A DNA stretch of 64,000 nucleotides from Macrotis lagotis (GCF_037893015.1 NC_133666.1:618126974-618190973), one strand, 5' to 3'. Positions 1-10,870 are shown, counted from the first letter of the stretch. The notes: generated by a model not told the origin, from the sequence alone. Numbers and translations: made by a program.

Positions 1-253
1 GGCTCTGCAGCTGCTGCCCGCCTCCACAGTTTTCCTCCCTCCTCCTCCTCCTCTCCCTCTCCTGTCCCCCCTTCCTTGTGCTTCTCAGGATGGTCAGCTG
101 CAAGCACTCCTCCTGGACAGGTCTGGGCAGGCAGGCATTTTTCAACTGACCCCCAGTTCTCCCTTCTGGACCTCCAGCAGCAGTAGACACCTCAGATGTC
201 CCTTGCCCAGGTCTCACCCCTGCAAATCTGGCATGGCAGACCCCTGATCCTTG

Positions 254-255
<2 letters not shown>
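1..255. other. Unassigned, pyrimidine-rich opening stretch
   Basis: No reading frame, splice pattern or recognised repeat. Bases 31-78 are almost pure C/T (ccctcctcctcctcctctcc). It could be intronic or intergenic; nothing decides. Confidence 0.4.
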
Positions 256-301
<46 letters not shown>

Positions 302-312
302 CTGTGTGTATG
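256..312. repeat. (TG)n microsatellite
   Basis: Pure TG dinucleotides run from about 256 to 297, followed by a few TATG/TCTG variants. The antisense reading frame over it (a histidine/threonine run) is an artefact. Confidence 0.97.
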
Positions 313-1190
313 TTCCAGAGTCTGCTTGAACATGAGCAGGATGAAGAAAGATGGAAAAGGTAAAGGAAGGTATGAGAGAGTTATGTAATGAGTTCTCCGC
401 AATTGGACAAAGCATGCCGGCAGACCTTGAGTAAGTCCTGGCTTGGAAGGAGATTTCGTTTCCTTAGGACTTGAGCTCCTTGCTGATGACCCAGATGGGA
501 GGCTCCTGCTGATCCTGGAGGAGCTACAGGGAGGATAGTTTGGGAGGAGAGGGAGCCGCTAGCAAGGAAGTAAGAGTCATTGACCCCTACTTCTGCCAGG
601 GGGTTTGGGGCTCCAATAACCAAGCACAGAACTGCCGGGGTCTTCAACCTTGCTTCCTAGGACTTCCCTGCCCCAAGCAAAACCAAAAACAAACCACTGG
701 ATAGTTTGGAAACAAATGAAGGTCATTCACCACCAGGAATCCAGGGTCTACCTGGGTATCCTGTCAACATTCCTTCTAGCCACCTGGTACATCCCTGGGG
801 TCTGATCACCAGAGGCCATGACCCCTTCCCTGTATCAGAGAATATCTAAATTTATCAGTCAGATTTCAACAAAAACTTTTACATAATCGGTGAACTGACT
901 ATTTATTAACAGACTGACCTTCAGATCTTTTCCAGCCAAGATAGCTATTAATATGAAGTATGGAGTCAAAATCTGCTTAGAAGGACATTTCAAATCACTA
1001 TATTACAAAGTGTTAAACCAAGACTTAAAAATAATGAAGCATATTAAATCACAATGCTATCACTAAAAATAGAACTTTCGAATGACAGCAAAAAAAGGGT
1101 TTTTGTAGTATTAATGAATTAAAAGAGGCATTGGGAGCATAGAGCAGCTACCAGGATGCTAAGGGGAGCTTGAAATGAGCCTCCCTCCCA
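313..1190. other. Unassigned single-copy-looking stretch
   Basis: No repeat family recognised. An AT-rich block at about 880-1130 has several TAAT/ATTA cores (for example ttaatgaattaa near 1112) and no microsatellite decay. It could be an old conserved element or a very old transposon; no gene signal. Confidence 0.35.
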
Positions 1191-1702
1191 TCTCTGAGTT
1201 TAGAGAAATCCTCTTCCATCAAGGTCCAGCTCAGAAGTCACCTTCATGAAGACTCTCTTGCCTCAGACAGCTGAAAGTAGACTTGCAACTCTTTGTGACC
1301 CCAGTAAGGGTTTTCTTGGTAAAGATACTAGAGTTTTTTCAGCTCATTTTTCAAATGAGGAAACTGAGGCAAATGGGTTTAAGTGACTTGCTCAGGGTCA
1401 TACAACTCCTAAGTGTTTGAGGCCACATTTGAACTCAAGTCTTTCTGATTCCAGGCCTGGTATTCTATGTATTGTGCTACTCAGCTGTCCTAGAAAGTGG
1501 ATAGTCTTTCCTCAAATATCCCAGGTGAACTTTATTACCCCCTTCCTATCTTTCCCTACGCTTTGTCGTGAATATCACATCCCTCCCCTTCCCCATTAGA
1601 TTGTAAGCTTCTTGAAAGCAGACCCTATGACATTATTCATTTTTGAATCTCCAGTACTTAGAGGCCCTCACTTACACTAGGACTCTTCCCTGAAGGTTTA
1701 AA
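1191..1702 (+). mobile_element. L2-type LINE 3' end, split by a SINE
   Basis: The right part (1491-1702) has the L2 tail pattern: 'ccattagattgtaagcttc', then 'ttgaatctccagtactta'. The left part (1191-1267) has the L2 'ccatgaagactctcttgcc' pattern. The two halves are separated by the antisense SINE at 1268-1490. Confidence 0.7.
1268..1490 (-). mobile_element. MAR1-like SINE
   Basis: Read in reverse complement this is a tRNA/CORE-type marsupial SINE. The forward strand shows its 3' region (ctctttgtgacccca, ttttcttggtaaagatact), the MIR-like core (gaggaaactgaggcaaatgg), the inverted B box (tttgaactcaag) and the head (tcagctgtcc). It interrupts an L2 tail. Confidence 0.85.
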
Positions 1703-1762
1703 TTCTATGATCCAGATTACAAATTGAGATTCCTACCATTAAGTTTCTTTTTCACACACACT

Positions 1763-1890
1763 ATGAGCCTCAGTTTCTTCATCTATAAAATGGGGGTCAT
1801 ATTAGCCCATACCACATTATTATTATTTATTATACTTCATATTTATTATTATTATTATTATTATTATGAGGCTCAAATGAAATAGTGGAC
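1763..1890 (+). mobile_element. MIR fragment with internal (TTA)n
   Basis: The MIR 3' half is visible as 'gcctcagtttcttcatct' then 'ataaaatgggggtcat', resuming as 'gaggctcaaatgaaat' after a TTA expansion at about 1815-1867. Confidence 0.8.
1815..1867. repeat. (TTA)n microsatellite
   Basis: Trinucleotide run, interrupted once by 'tatacttcat', grown inside the MIR fragment. Confidence 0.9.
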
Positions 1891-2233
1891 AAAAAGTGAC
1901 AAAGTCTAGGTTCAAGGTCAGCTATCATTGGCTGTTGCTCACGTAGGATGATGATGGGGACTGGACCTATGACTTAACTGGTATAGAATACTCCCAGATA
2001 AGAAAACTCTTTTCTGATAGTAAGTCACCTTCTCTGCAACTAGATATTAAAGGTCTGGAACATGCAGAAGTTGTTATTTGCCCAATGTAATACTTCCAGT
2101 ATTTGTCAAAATGGTAGGATTGGAACCTAACTCCACTATGAAGTGATGGCTTTGTCATATGATATCATTATACAAGATACATGTGTATAATAGAGATAAT
2201 ATATTATTTTATATTATGTAATACAAGGACTTT

Positions 2234-2388
2234 TTTTTTAGGGTTTTTTTTTGCAAGGCAAATGGAGTTAAGTGGCTTGCCCAAGGCCACACAGCTAGGT
2301 CATTATTAAGTGTCTGAGACCGGATTTGAACCCAGGTACTCCTGACTCCAAAGCCGGTGCTTTATCCACTAAGCCACCTAGCTGCCCC
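2234..2388 (-). mobile_element. Young marsupial SINE (WSINE1-like) with target-site duplication
   Basis: On the forward strand: poly-T, 'gcaaggcaaatggagttaag', inverted B box 'ggatttgaaccc', and head 'gccacctagctgcccc'. Near-identical 14 bp direct repeats flank it: aatacaaggacttt (2220-2233) and aatacaaagacttt (2389-2402). They mark retroposition on the minus strand. Confidence 0.93.
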
Positions 2389-2639
2389 AATACAAAGACT
2401 TTCTAACTGAATTGAATGGGCTGGAGCAGAAGGAAGCAGGAATCTTTACTGGTGGGGAGTATCCAGAAATCTGGGGCTTCTAAATGCAGAGAAGAGAGTT
2501 CCAGAGTATCCCACAGCTTAGACCTGGATTTCTAATGGCTAAACAGGGGGTGGGGGCTGGATTTTGAATTTTGAAGGTTCTCCTAGGCAGAGATCAAGAG
2601 TTCTGAATGATAATTTTGTCATAACCTCCATTTCTACAA

Positions 2640-2805
2640 TGATTGGTAATTTTCACACTTTCCTCAAACAACCCTTTGAGGTAGGGAGTGCAAGGATTAT
2701 TATACCCATTCTATAGATGAGAAAATTGAGGCAAAAAGCTGCTCCATGACCTGACCAGGGTTATACAGATATGTATGTTTCCTGTATATAGCCCCAAGTT
2801 TCTAC
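2640..2805 (-). mobile_element. MIR fragment
   Basis: The antisense MIR signature is 'tttgaggtaggg', then 'ttatacccattctatagatg', then 'agaaaattgaggc'. Confidence 0.75.
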
Positions 2806-2996
2806 TTTGTCTCCTTCATTACAGTGTGAACTCTCTGAGGTCAAGGACTATTTAAATGGCAATTTGAGTCCCTCCTTGTGGAGGTTGTTACTCCTAGGTC
2901 TGCAAAAAGAGTAGGCACAAATCTAGGATTCACAGGAAGTGAAGCACATGTTTAGCCACATAAGATTATGACTAAATGCTTGTTGAATGATTGTTT
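2806..2996 (+). mobile_element. L2 3' tail interrupted by an unclassified repeat
   Basis: The left part 'gtgtgaactctctgaggtca' and the right part 'actaaatgcttgttgaatga' are the two ends of the usual L2 tail. About 100 bp of unrelated sequence (2859-2958) lies between them. Confidence 0.55.
2859..2958. repeat. Unclassified ~100 bp repeat, copy A
   Basis: Shares about 83 aligned bases with 4153-4235. Shared blocks are 'gtccctcct', 'tggaggtt', 'taggcacaaa', 'acacatgt' and 'tagcca'. It sits inside an L2 tail, so it behaves like an insertion. I do not recognise the family. Confidence 0.6.
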
Positions 2997-3124
2997 GTTT
3001 GGTTGGTTGATTGAGTCAGGCTACAAACTCAGGTGGGTCTTTTGACTGGGAAGGCAGAGCTCCCTCCGCTGCTCTGCAGTTCTAGGCAATGGGATTTCTC
3101 AAGAATACTTCAGTACTTTAAGAT

Positions 3125-3240
3125 TCAAAACAAGTCCCCAATGCAAGTATTATAATCCCTCTTTTACATAAAAAGGAACTGAGGCCCAGAGAAGGGATCA
3201 CATAGTCCAGAGTGGCAAAGTGGAAGTCAGAGACCTGGAA
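3125..3240 (-). mobile_element. MIR fragment
   Basis: Antisense MIR core: 'cctcttttacataaaaagga' then 'actgaggcccagagaaggga'. A second similar scrap ('cacttggtccaacccc') lies at about 3310-3350. Confidence 0.65.
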
Positions 3241-3819
3241 TTCCAGAGATCTCAATGAGTTGGAGTTGTAACCTGGGCTGCAGAATTGCGAGCTAGATGA
3301 GACTTTTAGAAGTCACTTGGTCCAACCCCTTACTTTAAAGAGAAAGGGTAAGGTAAAAAAGGGCATTCAGTTAGCTGTCTGAGCTACAATACCTCTGTTC
3401 CTCAGTCCCTCCTCCACTAAGGGGATTTACCAAATCTCCTTAATAATAAGAAAAGGAATGGTAATGGGTGGAGACAAATCCACCTAGCAGCAGGCTCATG
3501 AACAAGAACTGGGGAAGTCTCTCCACCCATTATCAATAACCTTGCCAAAGGTCTTTGGGAACTGATCAGTTAAGGGAGGCCAGAAGGAGACTCTAGAAAC
3601 AGTCATGTTCCAAATGCACCAGACATCTACAGGATGAAATTAGGGGAGGAAATTACAGATGTCCCGGGCTCTCTATGTAGCCCCTGAACATCTAGGTGAA
3701 GAGGCAGGAAAGCAAAAGGTGACCTAGATGTTTTACTTGCAAGGTAAACAGGAGTCAGATGACCTCCTTTGTCTACCAGATGTTTCCTGATGTTTGGAGA
3801 GGGGCCACTATATAACAGC

Positions 3820-4066
3820 AACGATAACAACAATAATAGTTCATATTTTTGTAACCAAGTTTGATAAACTGTTTCCTTCACAATAGTCTTATGTGATGGA
3901 TAAAGCCTATATTTTTATTTTAAAGATGAGGAAACTGAGGCCCAGTGAGAGGAAATGGCTTGTGCAGATCACATAATTAATTACAAGCCATGAGTCACTT
4001 GTCACACACCAAGATTTGAATCCAACTTTCCTAACTCCAAGCTAATGGCTCTTCTTATTTACCCAC
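3820..4066 (-). mobile_element. MIR/MAR-type SINE
   Basis: Antisense core 'agatgaggaaactgaggccc' at about 3923-3942. It is followed by the decayed inverted B box 'gatttgaatccaac' and 'ctaactccaagc'. Confidence 0.8.
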
Positions 4067-4152
4067 AGCCATCTCATACTGTCCATGCTCAATAATTCCA
4101 CTCCTCCTGTCACAAAATGTCGCTGTGTCACACTCCCCTAGTGTTGTAATTG

Positions 4153-4235
4153 GTAATTTGGGTCCCTCCTCATGGAGGTTCCTACTCTTAGGCACAAACC
4201 TAGAATTCACAGCAAGTGACACACATGTATAGCCA
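4153..4235. repeat. Unclassified ~100 bp repeat, copy B
   Basis: Second copy of the element at 2859-2958. It lacks 17 bp lying between two TAGG motifs of copy A, as expected from slippage between short direct repeats. It lies directly next to the antisense L2 piece at 4237. Confidence 0.6.
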
Positions 4236-4236
4236 A

Positions 4237-4760
4237 TCAATCTACTTTTATTAATCACCTGTGCCAGATGCTTTGCTAAGGGCAGAAGTACACAAAAAGA
4301 AGCAAAAGACAGTCCCTGCCTTCAGTGACCTTACAATCTAATGGAGGAGGTAACATGCAAGCAAGTACATACAAGGCAACCTATATACAGGATGAGTAGG
4401 AAATAATTACCAGAGGGGAGGCATTGCAATTAAGAGGGGTTTGGGAAAGCTTCCTGTAAAGATGGGGTTTTATTAATTTGGTTTTTTGTTTTTGTTTTTG
4501 TTTTTTGCAAGACAAACGGGGTTGAGTGGTTTGCCCAAGGCCACACAGCTAAGTAATGATTAAGTGCCTGAGGTCGGATTTGAACTCAGGTACTCCTGAC
4601 TCCAGGGCCGGTGCTCTATTCACTGCACCACCTAGATGGGATTTTAGTTGGAAGTCGAGCAGGTCAGTGGAGGGAGCTGAGAAGGGAGAGTTTTCCAGGT
4701 ATGGGGACAGTCAGAACAGCTGGTGCTAAGAGTGGGAAGGTGTTGGGAAAAGTGAGAGAG
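4237..4760 (-). mobile_element. L2-type LINE 3' region (antisense), split by a SINE
   Basis: The forward strand shows the reverse complement of the L2 tail: 'ttattaatcacctgtgccag', 'acagtccctgcc' and 'cttacaatctaatgg'. It resumes after the SINE with 'attttagttggaag' and 'gagagttttccagg'. Confidence 0.8.
4472..4633 (-). mobile_element. Young marsupial SINE with target-site duplication
   Basis: Forward strand: 'gcaagacaaacggggttgag', 'ccaaggccacacagctaag', inverted B box 'ggatttgaactc', and 'gcaccacctag'. The L2 word agatgggrtttta is duplicated at 4460-4471 and 4634-4646. Confidence 0.9.
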
Positions 4761-4970
4761 AACTGGTCACTGCAGCTTGTCCAATATTGCAAGGCCCCAT
4801 ATCTTTCACCTCCTGGAGTGTCCGCATACTTCTTTCTCCTAAGTCTAGTTTCTGAGATGAACCTGATCCTCTCTTCTAACTGCTAGGGTTGACTCTTGGT
4901 TTTCAGGATTCTCTTCAGTGTTTAAAAGGGTCACATTTCTTGTAGAATCATTCTGCTTGCTTTCCTCCTA

Positions 4971-5115
4971 TTTTTCTTTTTTCTTTCTTTCTCTTCCTTC
5001 ATTTCTTTTCCCCTTCCTTTCTTCCCTGCTCTCTCCGCTTTCTCTCTCCTTCCTCTCCCTTTCTCTTTTCTCCTCCCCTTTTTTCTCTCCTCTCTCTCTT
5101 TCCTCTGTCCTGCCT

Positions 5116-5188
<73 letters not shown>

Positions 5189-5305
5189 TTCTCCTTCTCT
5201 CCTCTCTTTCCCCTTCCCCCTCCCCTCCCCTCATCTCTCTCTCTCTTTCCCTTTCTCTCTCCTCTCACCCATTTCCTCCACTCTCTCTCCCACTGCCTCC
5301 CTCTC
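4971..5305. repeat. Homopyrimidine tract with pure (CT)n core
   Basis: About 335 bp almost entirely C and T on this strand. Near-pure CT dinucleotides run at about 5116-5186. The apparent serine/leucine (plus) and arginine/glutamate (minus) proteins here are artefacts. Long mirror-symmetric polypyrimidine can form triplex DNA. Confidence 0.95.
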
Positions 5306-5545
5306 TGTGTATTACATATTATACATTTAGAAGGACATTGACCATCTGGAGGCCACTCAGAAAAAGTAATTTGGATGGGGTAAGATCCCCCTCATATAAG
5401 GACTGCTTGAATGAAATAGAGAAGAGCTGGAGGGATGCAGAGGTGTGCTCATGATTCTGAGGGGCTATCATGGGCTTAGTTTTCTTTGGCTGGAGTCCAC
5501 AGGGCAGAACTAGGAAAAAAGGAAGGTTTCATCTTGGTGCAAGTA
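5306..5545 (+). mobile_element. CR1/L3-type LINE, RT C-terminal region
   Basis: The words 'acatttagaaggacattgac' and 'catctggaggccactcag' match the CR1/L3 segment that encodes the end of reverse transcriptase ('DID.LE..QR'). 'gggcagaactagga' near 5502 follows in the expected order. Strongly decayed. Confidence 0.5.
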
Positions 5546-5999
5546 TAACCTATGACCAATGCCCCCATACTGGGCTTGAGTTCAAACTTGGAAACTACAT
5601 CCAAAGATCCCTCACTCTTTGGCTTATGTTACCTCTCCTCCCTCCAATTTTCTCTGAAATGTGGGTAATTGGATTCCCAGTTATTATATTGACACTCAAA
5701 AGTAACAGATGCATATATCAGGTACAGGTTGGTTGTTATCTCACCCCAAAAATAATTGGAAAAAATGCAAAGGACTTACCAGAGCCCATAAACAAAACAA
5801 GGAAATAAATAAAAGAATTCAAGAAGTCAGAAATATCAACACAATTTTCTCTCTCTCTTTTTTTTTGGTGAATCCCATTTTTCTGCAGGGTCCTCAATTC
5901 CACCTTCAAACTTCTCTACTTCCTCACATGATTTCTCAATCTGGTAAAAAACTTACTTTCTAAGGTTTTCTTCCAATTGGTAATTGTTTTTTGGATATA
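5546..5999. other. Unassigned stretch
   Basis: Two overlapping frames of 112 and 84 codons exist, but they have biased composition, no family resemblance and no splice context. Nothing else is visible. Confidence 0.35.
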
Positions 6000-6255
6000 A
6001 CTATTTCAGGAAGGGCCTCAGATTTGCTTCAGCTCTTTCCTACCTTGGCACACTATTTCAAGAAGTCTAAAGACTTCTCCATTTTCTCAACAAATACCTT
6101 GTCTGTGTGTGGGTCCTCTTCCTCCCCCACAACTGCTGTTCTCTTTTATGTGTTATTTTCCCCCATTAGAGCATAAGCTCCTAGAGGGTAGAATCTGTCT
6201 TTTTCCTTGAATTTGCATCCCCAGAACTTATCATAATGTTTGATAAGCAATTAAC
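6000..6255 (+). mobile_element. L2 3' end
   Basis: Typical tail: 'ccccattagagcataagctc', 'ctagagggtagaatctgtc' and 'catccccagaact'. It ends in 'gataagcaattaactaatg'. Confidence 0.8.
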
Positions 6256-6367
6256 TAATGCACTTTGTCTATCTTATTCAAAATTCAATATCACTTTCCA
6301 TTTGGTCCTACCAAGAAAAAGTCATTTGGGGCTGCCAAACAGGTATCAAGTCACTAATTTCTTTCTC

Positions 6368-7230
6368 TTTTAAAATAAATTTATTTTTCTGACTACATGC
6401 AAAGATAGTTTTCAACATCCATTTTTTGGTAAGGTTTTAGGTCCACATTTTTTCCCTCCCGCCCTTCCCACACATGTATAACTATGCTAAACATATTTCC
6501 ATGTTAATCATGTTGTGAAAGAAGAATCAGAACAAAAGGGAAAAAAACCACAAAAAGAAAAAAAAAACAGAAAACAGAAAACAGGTTTTAAAAATTGAAA
6601 ATGATATGCTCTGATCTGCATTCAGATTCCATAGTTCCTTCTCTGGATGTGTTTGGTATTTTTCAATGCAAGTCCTTTAGAATTATCTTGTGATCATTGT
6701 GCTGCTGAGAAGAACAAGTCTGTCATAGTTGTTCATCACACAATGTTGTTGTTAGTGTATATAATGTTCTTCTGGTTCTTCTCACTTCACTCATTATGAG
6801 TTCATGCAAGTCTTTCCAAGCATTTCTGAACTCACCTGCTAGTCCATCTTTTAACTGGATCTGGGTCTCATGATTTCTGACAAAACAATAGTATTCCATC
6901 ATATTCATATACCATAACTTGTTTAGCCATTCCCCAATTGATGGACATCCCATCAATTTCCAATTCTTTGCCAACCCAAAAAAGAGCTGCTATAAATAAT
7001 TTTGTACATGTGGGTTTTTTCCTCTTTCTTATGATCTACTAATTTTCTTTTTTTTTGGGGGGGGGCTTTTTTTGCAAGGCAAATGGGGTTAAGTAGTTTG
7101 CCCAAGGCCACAGAGCTAGGTAATTATTAAGTGTCTGTGGCTGTATTTGAACTCATACTCCTGACTCCAGGGCCAGTGCTTTAATCCACTGTGCACCTAG
7201 CCGCCCCTCTACTAATTTTCTAATGAGTCT
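6368..7230 (-). mobile_element. L1/HAL1-type 3' untranslated region (antisense)
   Basis: Reverse complement of a marsupial L1/HAL1 3' end. The forward strand shows 'catgttgtgaaagaagaatc', 'tgcattcagattcc', 'ttcttctcacttcactcat' and 'ttccccaattgatgg'. The antisense 83-codon frame at 6723-6974 is only this UTR translated. A SINE interrupts it. Confidence 0.85.
7049..7207 (-). mobile_element. Young marsupial SINE inside L1/HAL1, perfect 14 bp TSD
   Basis: Forward strand: T/G-rich end, 'gcaaggcaaatggggttaag', 'gtatttgaactcat', and head 'gcacctagccgcccc'. Perfect direct repeats tctactaattttct at 7035-7048 and 7208-7221 bracket it. Confidence 0.95.
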
Positions 7231-7420
7231 TTCTTTTATTCCACAGACACCCTTTGAGGACTTGAAACTCCTAGAAGAGAAATACATTTGTCTATACCTT
7301 CTCATTGGAGTGGTATTATTTGAATAATACTTTAATAATAGTGAAAAATTTGGGTCTCATGTTCCTTCATGCAATGGATTTTGGTCCCTTGCCATTTAGC
7401 CTTGGAAACCACATCAGAAA

Positions 7421-7565
7421 GTGAAATCCTTTTCTCTTTCCAAGAGTTAAAAGGTCCAGGAAATCCTTTTCTCTCATGAAAAGACCCAGATTCAGGATCA
7501 TCCTGCCCAGGAAATCCTTCCTTCTCTCTCTAGGAAGCTAAGGGCCAGGAAATAAAATTTCTTTT
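7421..7565. repeat. Degenerate local tandem repeat
   Basis: The motif (ccagg)aaatccttttctctc recurs at about 7424, 7456, 7506 and 7545 with growing divergence and uneven spacing (33-50 bp). No family recognised. Confidence 0.5.
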
Positions 7566-8304
7566 GGGAGTTTTAATTATGAGGACTAACTCCTAAGCTC
7601 ATGATCCTAATAGACATTAGTGACTTCTTCCCAGAAATTATTACACATAATTTTAATTTACTTATCTCAGTTGACCAGCAAATATTTATTAGGTGTTTAC
7701 TATGTGCTTTGGTGTGCTGGAAAATGTTTAACAATCACTGGAGGGGAATGGGAGGAAAGTATGTAAGACTATTTTTAGTTTTATCTTCATTATTATCATT
7801 TTCTCCATCACATTCTTAAGTCTACAAATCAACAAAACAATAAATCAAACCCTGATTTATAACATTTGCAGATTTCTAAGGTGTAAATGTTCACATTGAA
7901 AATTTAAGATCAGCTTTCCCTGCTGTTCAAACTGACTCTATTGTACCCCTTTCTACATATGTCAAGTACCCCCATAAGTGCCAAGGGGAAAAGGGAAGAG
8001 ATAAAAAAGTTGTTGTCCTGGAGGAGTTTATATTCTATTAGAAGTATATAACAAGTTAACAGAAAAATAAAAAGATTCTATACAAAATAAATATACAGTC
8101 AGAGAATCCAGAAGAGATTCTTATAGAAGGAAATACTTTTGCTGAGCTTTTGAAGGGAGTTAGAGGTTCCAAGAGGCAGAGGTGAGAAGGGAGAGCTGTT
8201 CAGGCACGGGAGGCAGACTGTTAGTAGGTAAAAGGGATAAAGAAGTAATGCTTTATATAAGATATAGCATGGAGGACAGTTTGACATGCTGTAAAATGTG
8301 TGAA

Positions 8305-8536
8305 CTAGGTTAGACCATCAAGCCTGGAGTCAGGGAGAACAGTTCAAATATAGTCTCAGATGCTTACTAGCTATGTGACCCTGAGTAAGTCGCTTAACCC
8401 TGTTTGCCTCAGTTTCTTCATCTGTAAAAATGAGCTGTAGAAGGAAATGCCTAACTGTTCCAATATCTTTGCCAAGAGAACCCCAAGTGGGGGTCACAAT
8501 GAATCAGATACAACTGAAATAACAGAACAACAAGAA
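8305..8536 (+). mobile_element. MAR1-like SINE
   Basis: Sense order is clear: 'gcctggagtcaggg', 'agctatgtgaccctgagtaa', 'gtttgcctcagtttcttcat', 'atctttgccaagagaacccc' and 'gggtcacaatgaatcaga'. Confidence 0.9.
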
Positions 8537-9189
8537 CAGGCATAAAGCATATTTCAAAGAGCAGAGAAATAAGAAAGTGAGAATGAAAATAGGCAGCCAC
8601 CCCTCATCCTCATTTTTGGTCATGAAAGAAGGGAGATCTTAAATGTAGGATTCTACTTTGAGGAAATGATTAGATCAAACAAAGGACTTGGGGGGGTTGT
8701 TTTTGGTTTGTTTTTTATAAGGATGAGGGAGACATAGGCATGTTTGAAGGCAGCAGGAAAGGAGGTCAGTTGATTATCAGAGATTATAAATTAGGGAGAG
8801 AGGGGATGGCACAAATGAGGGAGTATTGGTTAGAAGAAAGGATACTTCATCACAGACTGGGGATGATGCTGAGGTGATTTAAAGTGCTGAGCTGAAGAAT
8901 AGGGAGTTTGAAGCAGACGACTTCAATTTTTCCAGCAAAGAAATCAAGCAAGGTTTTCTTCTGAGAGGGAGGGAGGAAGGATGTAATGCACTAGATAATT
9001 GGAGAAGAGAAGTTTTGTATCAGCTTTGGTATGGTATAGGGATAGACTACCCAAGAAAACTTGTAGCACTGAGGGCTAAATTGAGATTAGATACTCAGTC
9101 CATATGGGGGAATCTGAGTTCTTCCAGAAGCACCTGGTGGGGAAGGGGGAACAATGGAAATCACACAGTTTCTGGAGGAAGGTCATTTT

Positions 9190-9423
9190 CAAGTACCTAT
9201 CATATGCCAGGCACTATATTGAGCTTTACAAATTTTATCTCATTGAGTCCTCATAATTCTGAGAAGTAGGAGCTATTATTGTTATTCCCTTTTAAATCTG
9301 AGGAAACTGAGGCAAGCAAAGCTAAGTGACTTGCTCTGAGTTGCAAGGTAATAATGTCTAAGGATTTGAATTCAGATCTTCTTGGCCCCTGACCCAGCAT
9401 TCTATCTGTCACCTAGCTGCCTA
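9190..9423 (-). mobile_element. MIR/MAR-type SINE
   Basis: Antisense MIR core 'ctgaggaaactgaggcaagc' near 9298 and inverted B box 'gatttgaattca' near 9363. It ends with the head 'cacctagctgcc'. Confidence 0.85.
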
Positions 9424-9616
9424 AAGGACAAAGGAGCCAGGAATTCAAGACTCACGAAAAATTGAGATTTTGAAGCAGGGAAAGAGAGGCCTGTGCAGAG
9501 GTGATGGACTGGGAACATGGGAGGGTAGAGAGAGTGGAGGTTTCAATAAGGAAGGGGAACAGGTCTAAGAGAGGTGAGTCATGGAGGAGATGAAAGGGCA
9601 GGAGTGCCTGAGGGAA

Positions 9617-9850
9617 ATAAACATTTATATTGCTAAGTGTTTTTTACAAATATTATATGACTTGATCCTCATAACAACCCGAAGAAGTAGGTGCTATTTT
9701 TAATCTCCTTTTGACATTTGAGGAAACTGAGGCAGACAGGGGTTAGGTGACTTGCTCTGAGTCACATAGCTAGTAAACGTCAGAAGCTGAATTTGAACTC
9801 AGGGTTTCCTTACTCCAGACCCAGTGTTCTATTTATTGGGTCACCAGCTG
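9617..9850 (-). mobile_element. MIR/MAR-type SINE
   Basis: Antisense: 'cttgatcctcataacaaccc', 'tgaggaaactgaggcagaca', 'gagtcacatagctagtaaa' and 'gaatttgaactcagg'. Confidence 0.88.
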
Positions 9851-10121
9851 AGTCTTCAGGAAATTGTGGTCAGACAGAAGAATTTCAAAGTTATAGATGT
9901 TGAAGAGGGATGATAATGTGGGTGATAATGTGATTAAAGGTGTGACCTGTGGCTGCAGGGGAGTGAAGGGGTTAATAACCTTGGTAGTCAGGACATTTGA
10001 AGGATTATTATCATCTAAGTTGAAGGTATCAAGCATAGGGGTGAGGTTGAGGTGGGGAGGAAGATTATAAGCCTTGCAGTTAGTGAACTCTTTGAGAAAG
10101 AAGGAAGAATTATTATTACTG

Positions 10122-10290
10122 CCACTAGACTGCTAGGTAGTTAGTAGATAGACTACTGGATCTGGATTCATGAGGATATGAGTACAAATCCAGCTGTGTG
10201 ACCCTGGGCAAGTCATTTGATTATTGCTTGATTCAGTTTTCCTCATCTGTAAAATGGGGATGATATTTTTAAAGTGCCTTGTAAATCCTT
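10122..10290 (+). mobile_element. MIR-type SINE
   Basis: Sense: 'ctgctaggtagttagtag', 'gctgtgtgaccctgggcaag', 'tcctcatctgtaaaatgggg'. Confidence 0.85.
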
Positions 10291-10619
10291 GATATCCTCA
10301 TAATCTGGAAATTGGATAGAGTAAACCTCAGAGGAGAGGTAGTTGAGTGGTAGGGAAAGGACATGGGAGTAGCTTGGAGAAACCCAATGGGTTGGAAGAA
10401 AGCAGTATAAACTAGTACCAGGAAGAGAGACGGCATATTCAGTCCTGGAAAGGTACATCTAGGGATGGAGTATCTTCAAGGGACAGTCAGGTTTTTGTAA
10501 CCAAAAAGGAGATGGAAGGACTGTGGGAAGATGAAGTCTAATAGGAATGGCAGATTCTTTAAAACTGTATGAGTACATGGAAGGAAAAGTTATACTGTTA
10601 AAGAAATAAAGAGGACCCT

Positions 10620-10870
10620 CTCATTTGTTAACTGCCTTCTAGGTTTGGTACTCTGTGCTGGTGATCAAAGGAGAGAAAGTATAAATAAGTCGCAATCCAT
10701 GCCTATCTCTATGGGGCTCTATGACCTAGGATAAGATATCTATCCACTCAGACAAAACTAAAACCAAATATTATGCAAGAATGGAGAGCAAAAATCATTC
10801 TCTGAGACATTTGTAGGGGCAAGATCATTAACTAATGGGGAGGATACTAGAAAGCTTCCTAGAATAATCA
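10620..10870 (-). mobile_element. L2 3' region (antisense), weak
   Basis: 'gttaactgccttctaggtt' followed by 'tctgtgctggtgatcaaagg' resembles the reversed L2 tail ('cacctactatgtgccagg...gctgaggatacaaag'). Heavily decayed. Confidence 0.4.

Larger units (their letters stand above)
7660..10560 (-). mobile_element. L2-clade LINE relic (antisense), cut by four SINEs
   Basis: The clearest antisense L2 words are 'gtgtttactatgtgcttt' (7693), 'gtcctggaggagtttatattctat' in outline (8016-8039) and 'ggagagctgttcaggcacgg' (8190). The purine-rich pieces between the SINEs fit the same element but are too decayed to be certain. SINEs at 8305, 9190, 9617 and 10122 break it up. Confidence 0.5.

Noticed and set aside
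4918..5454. 178-codon frame and opposed Arg/Glu frames
   Set aside because: Pure CT-tract translation. Both strands are open for compositional reasons.
6723..6974. 83-codon antisense frame with tryptophan/tyrosine-rich start
   Set aside because: It is the L1/HAL1 3' UTR read in translation. The same words recur at 39.1, 41.2 and 58.4 kb.
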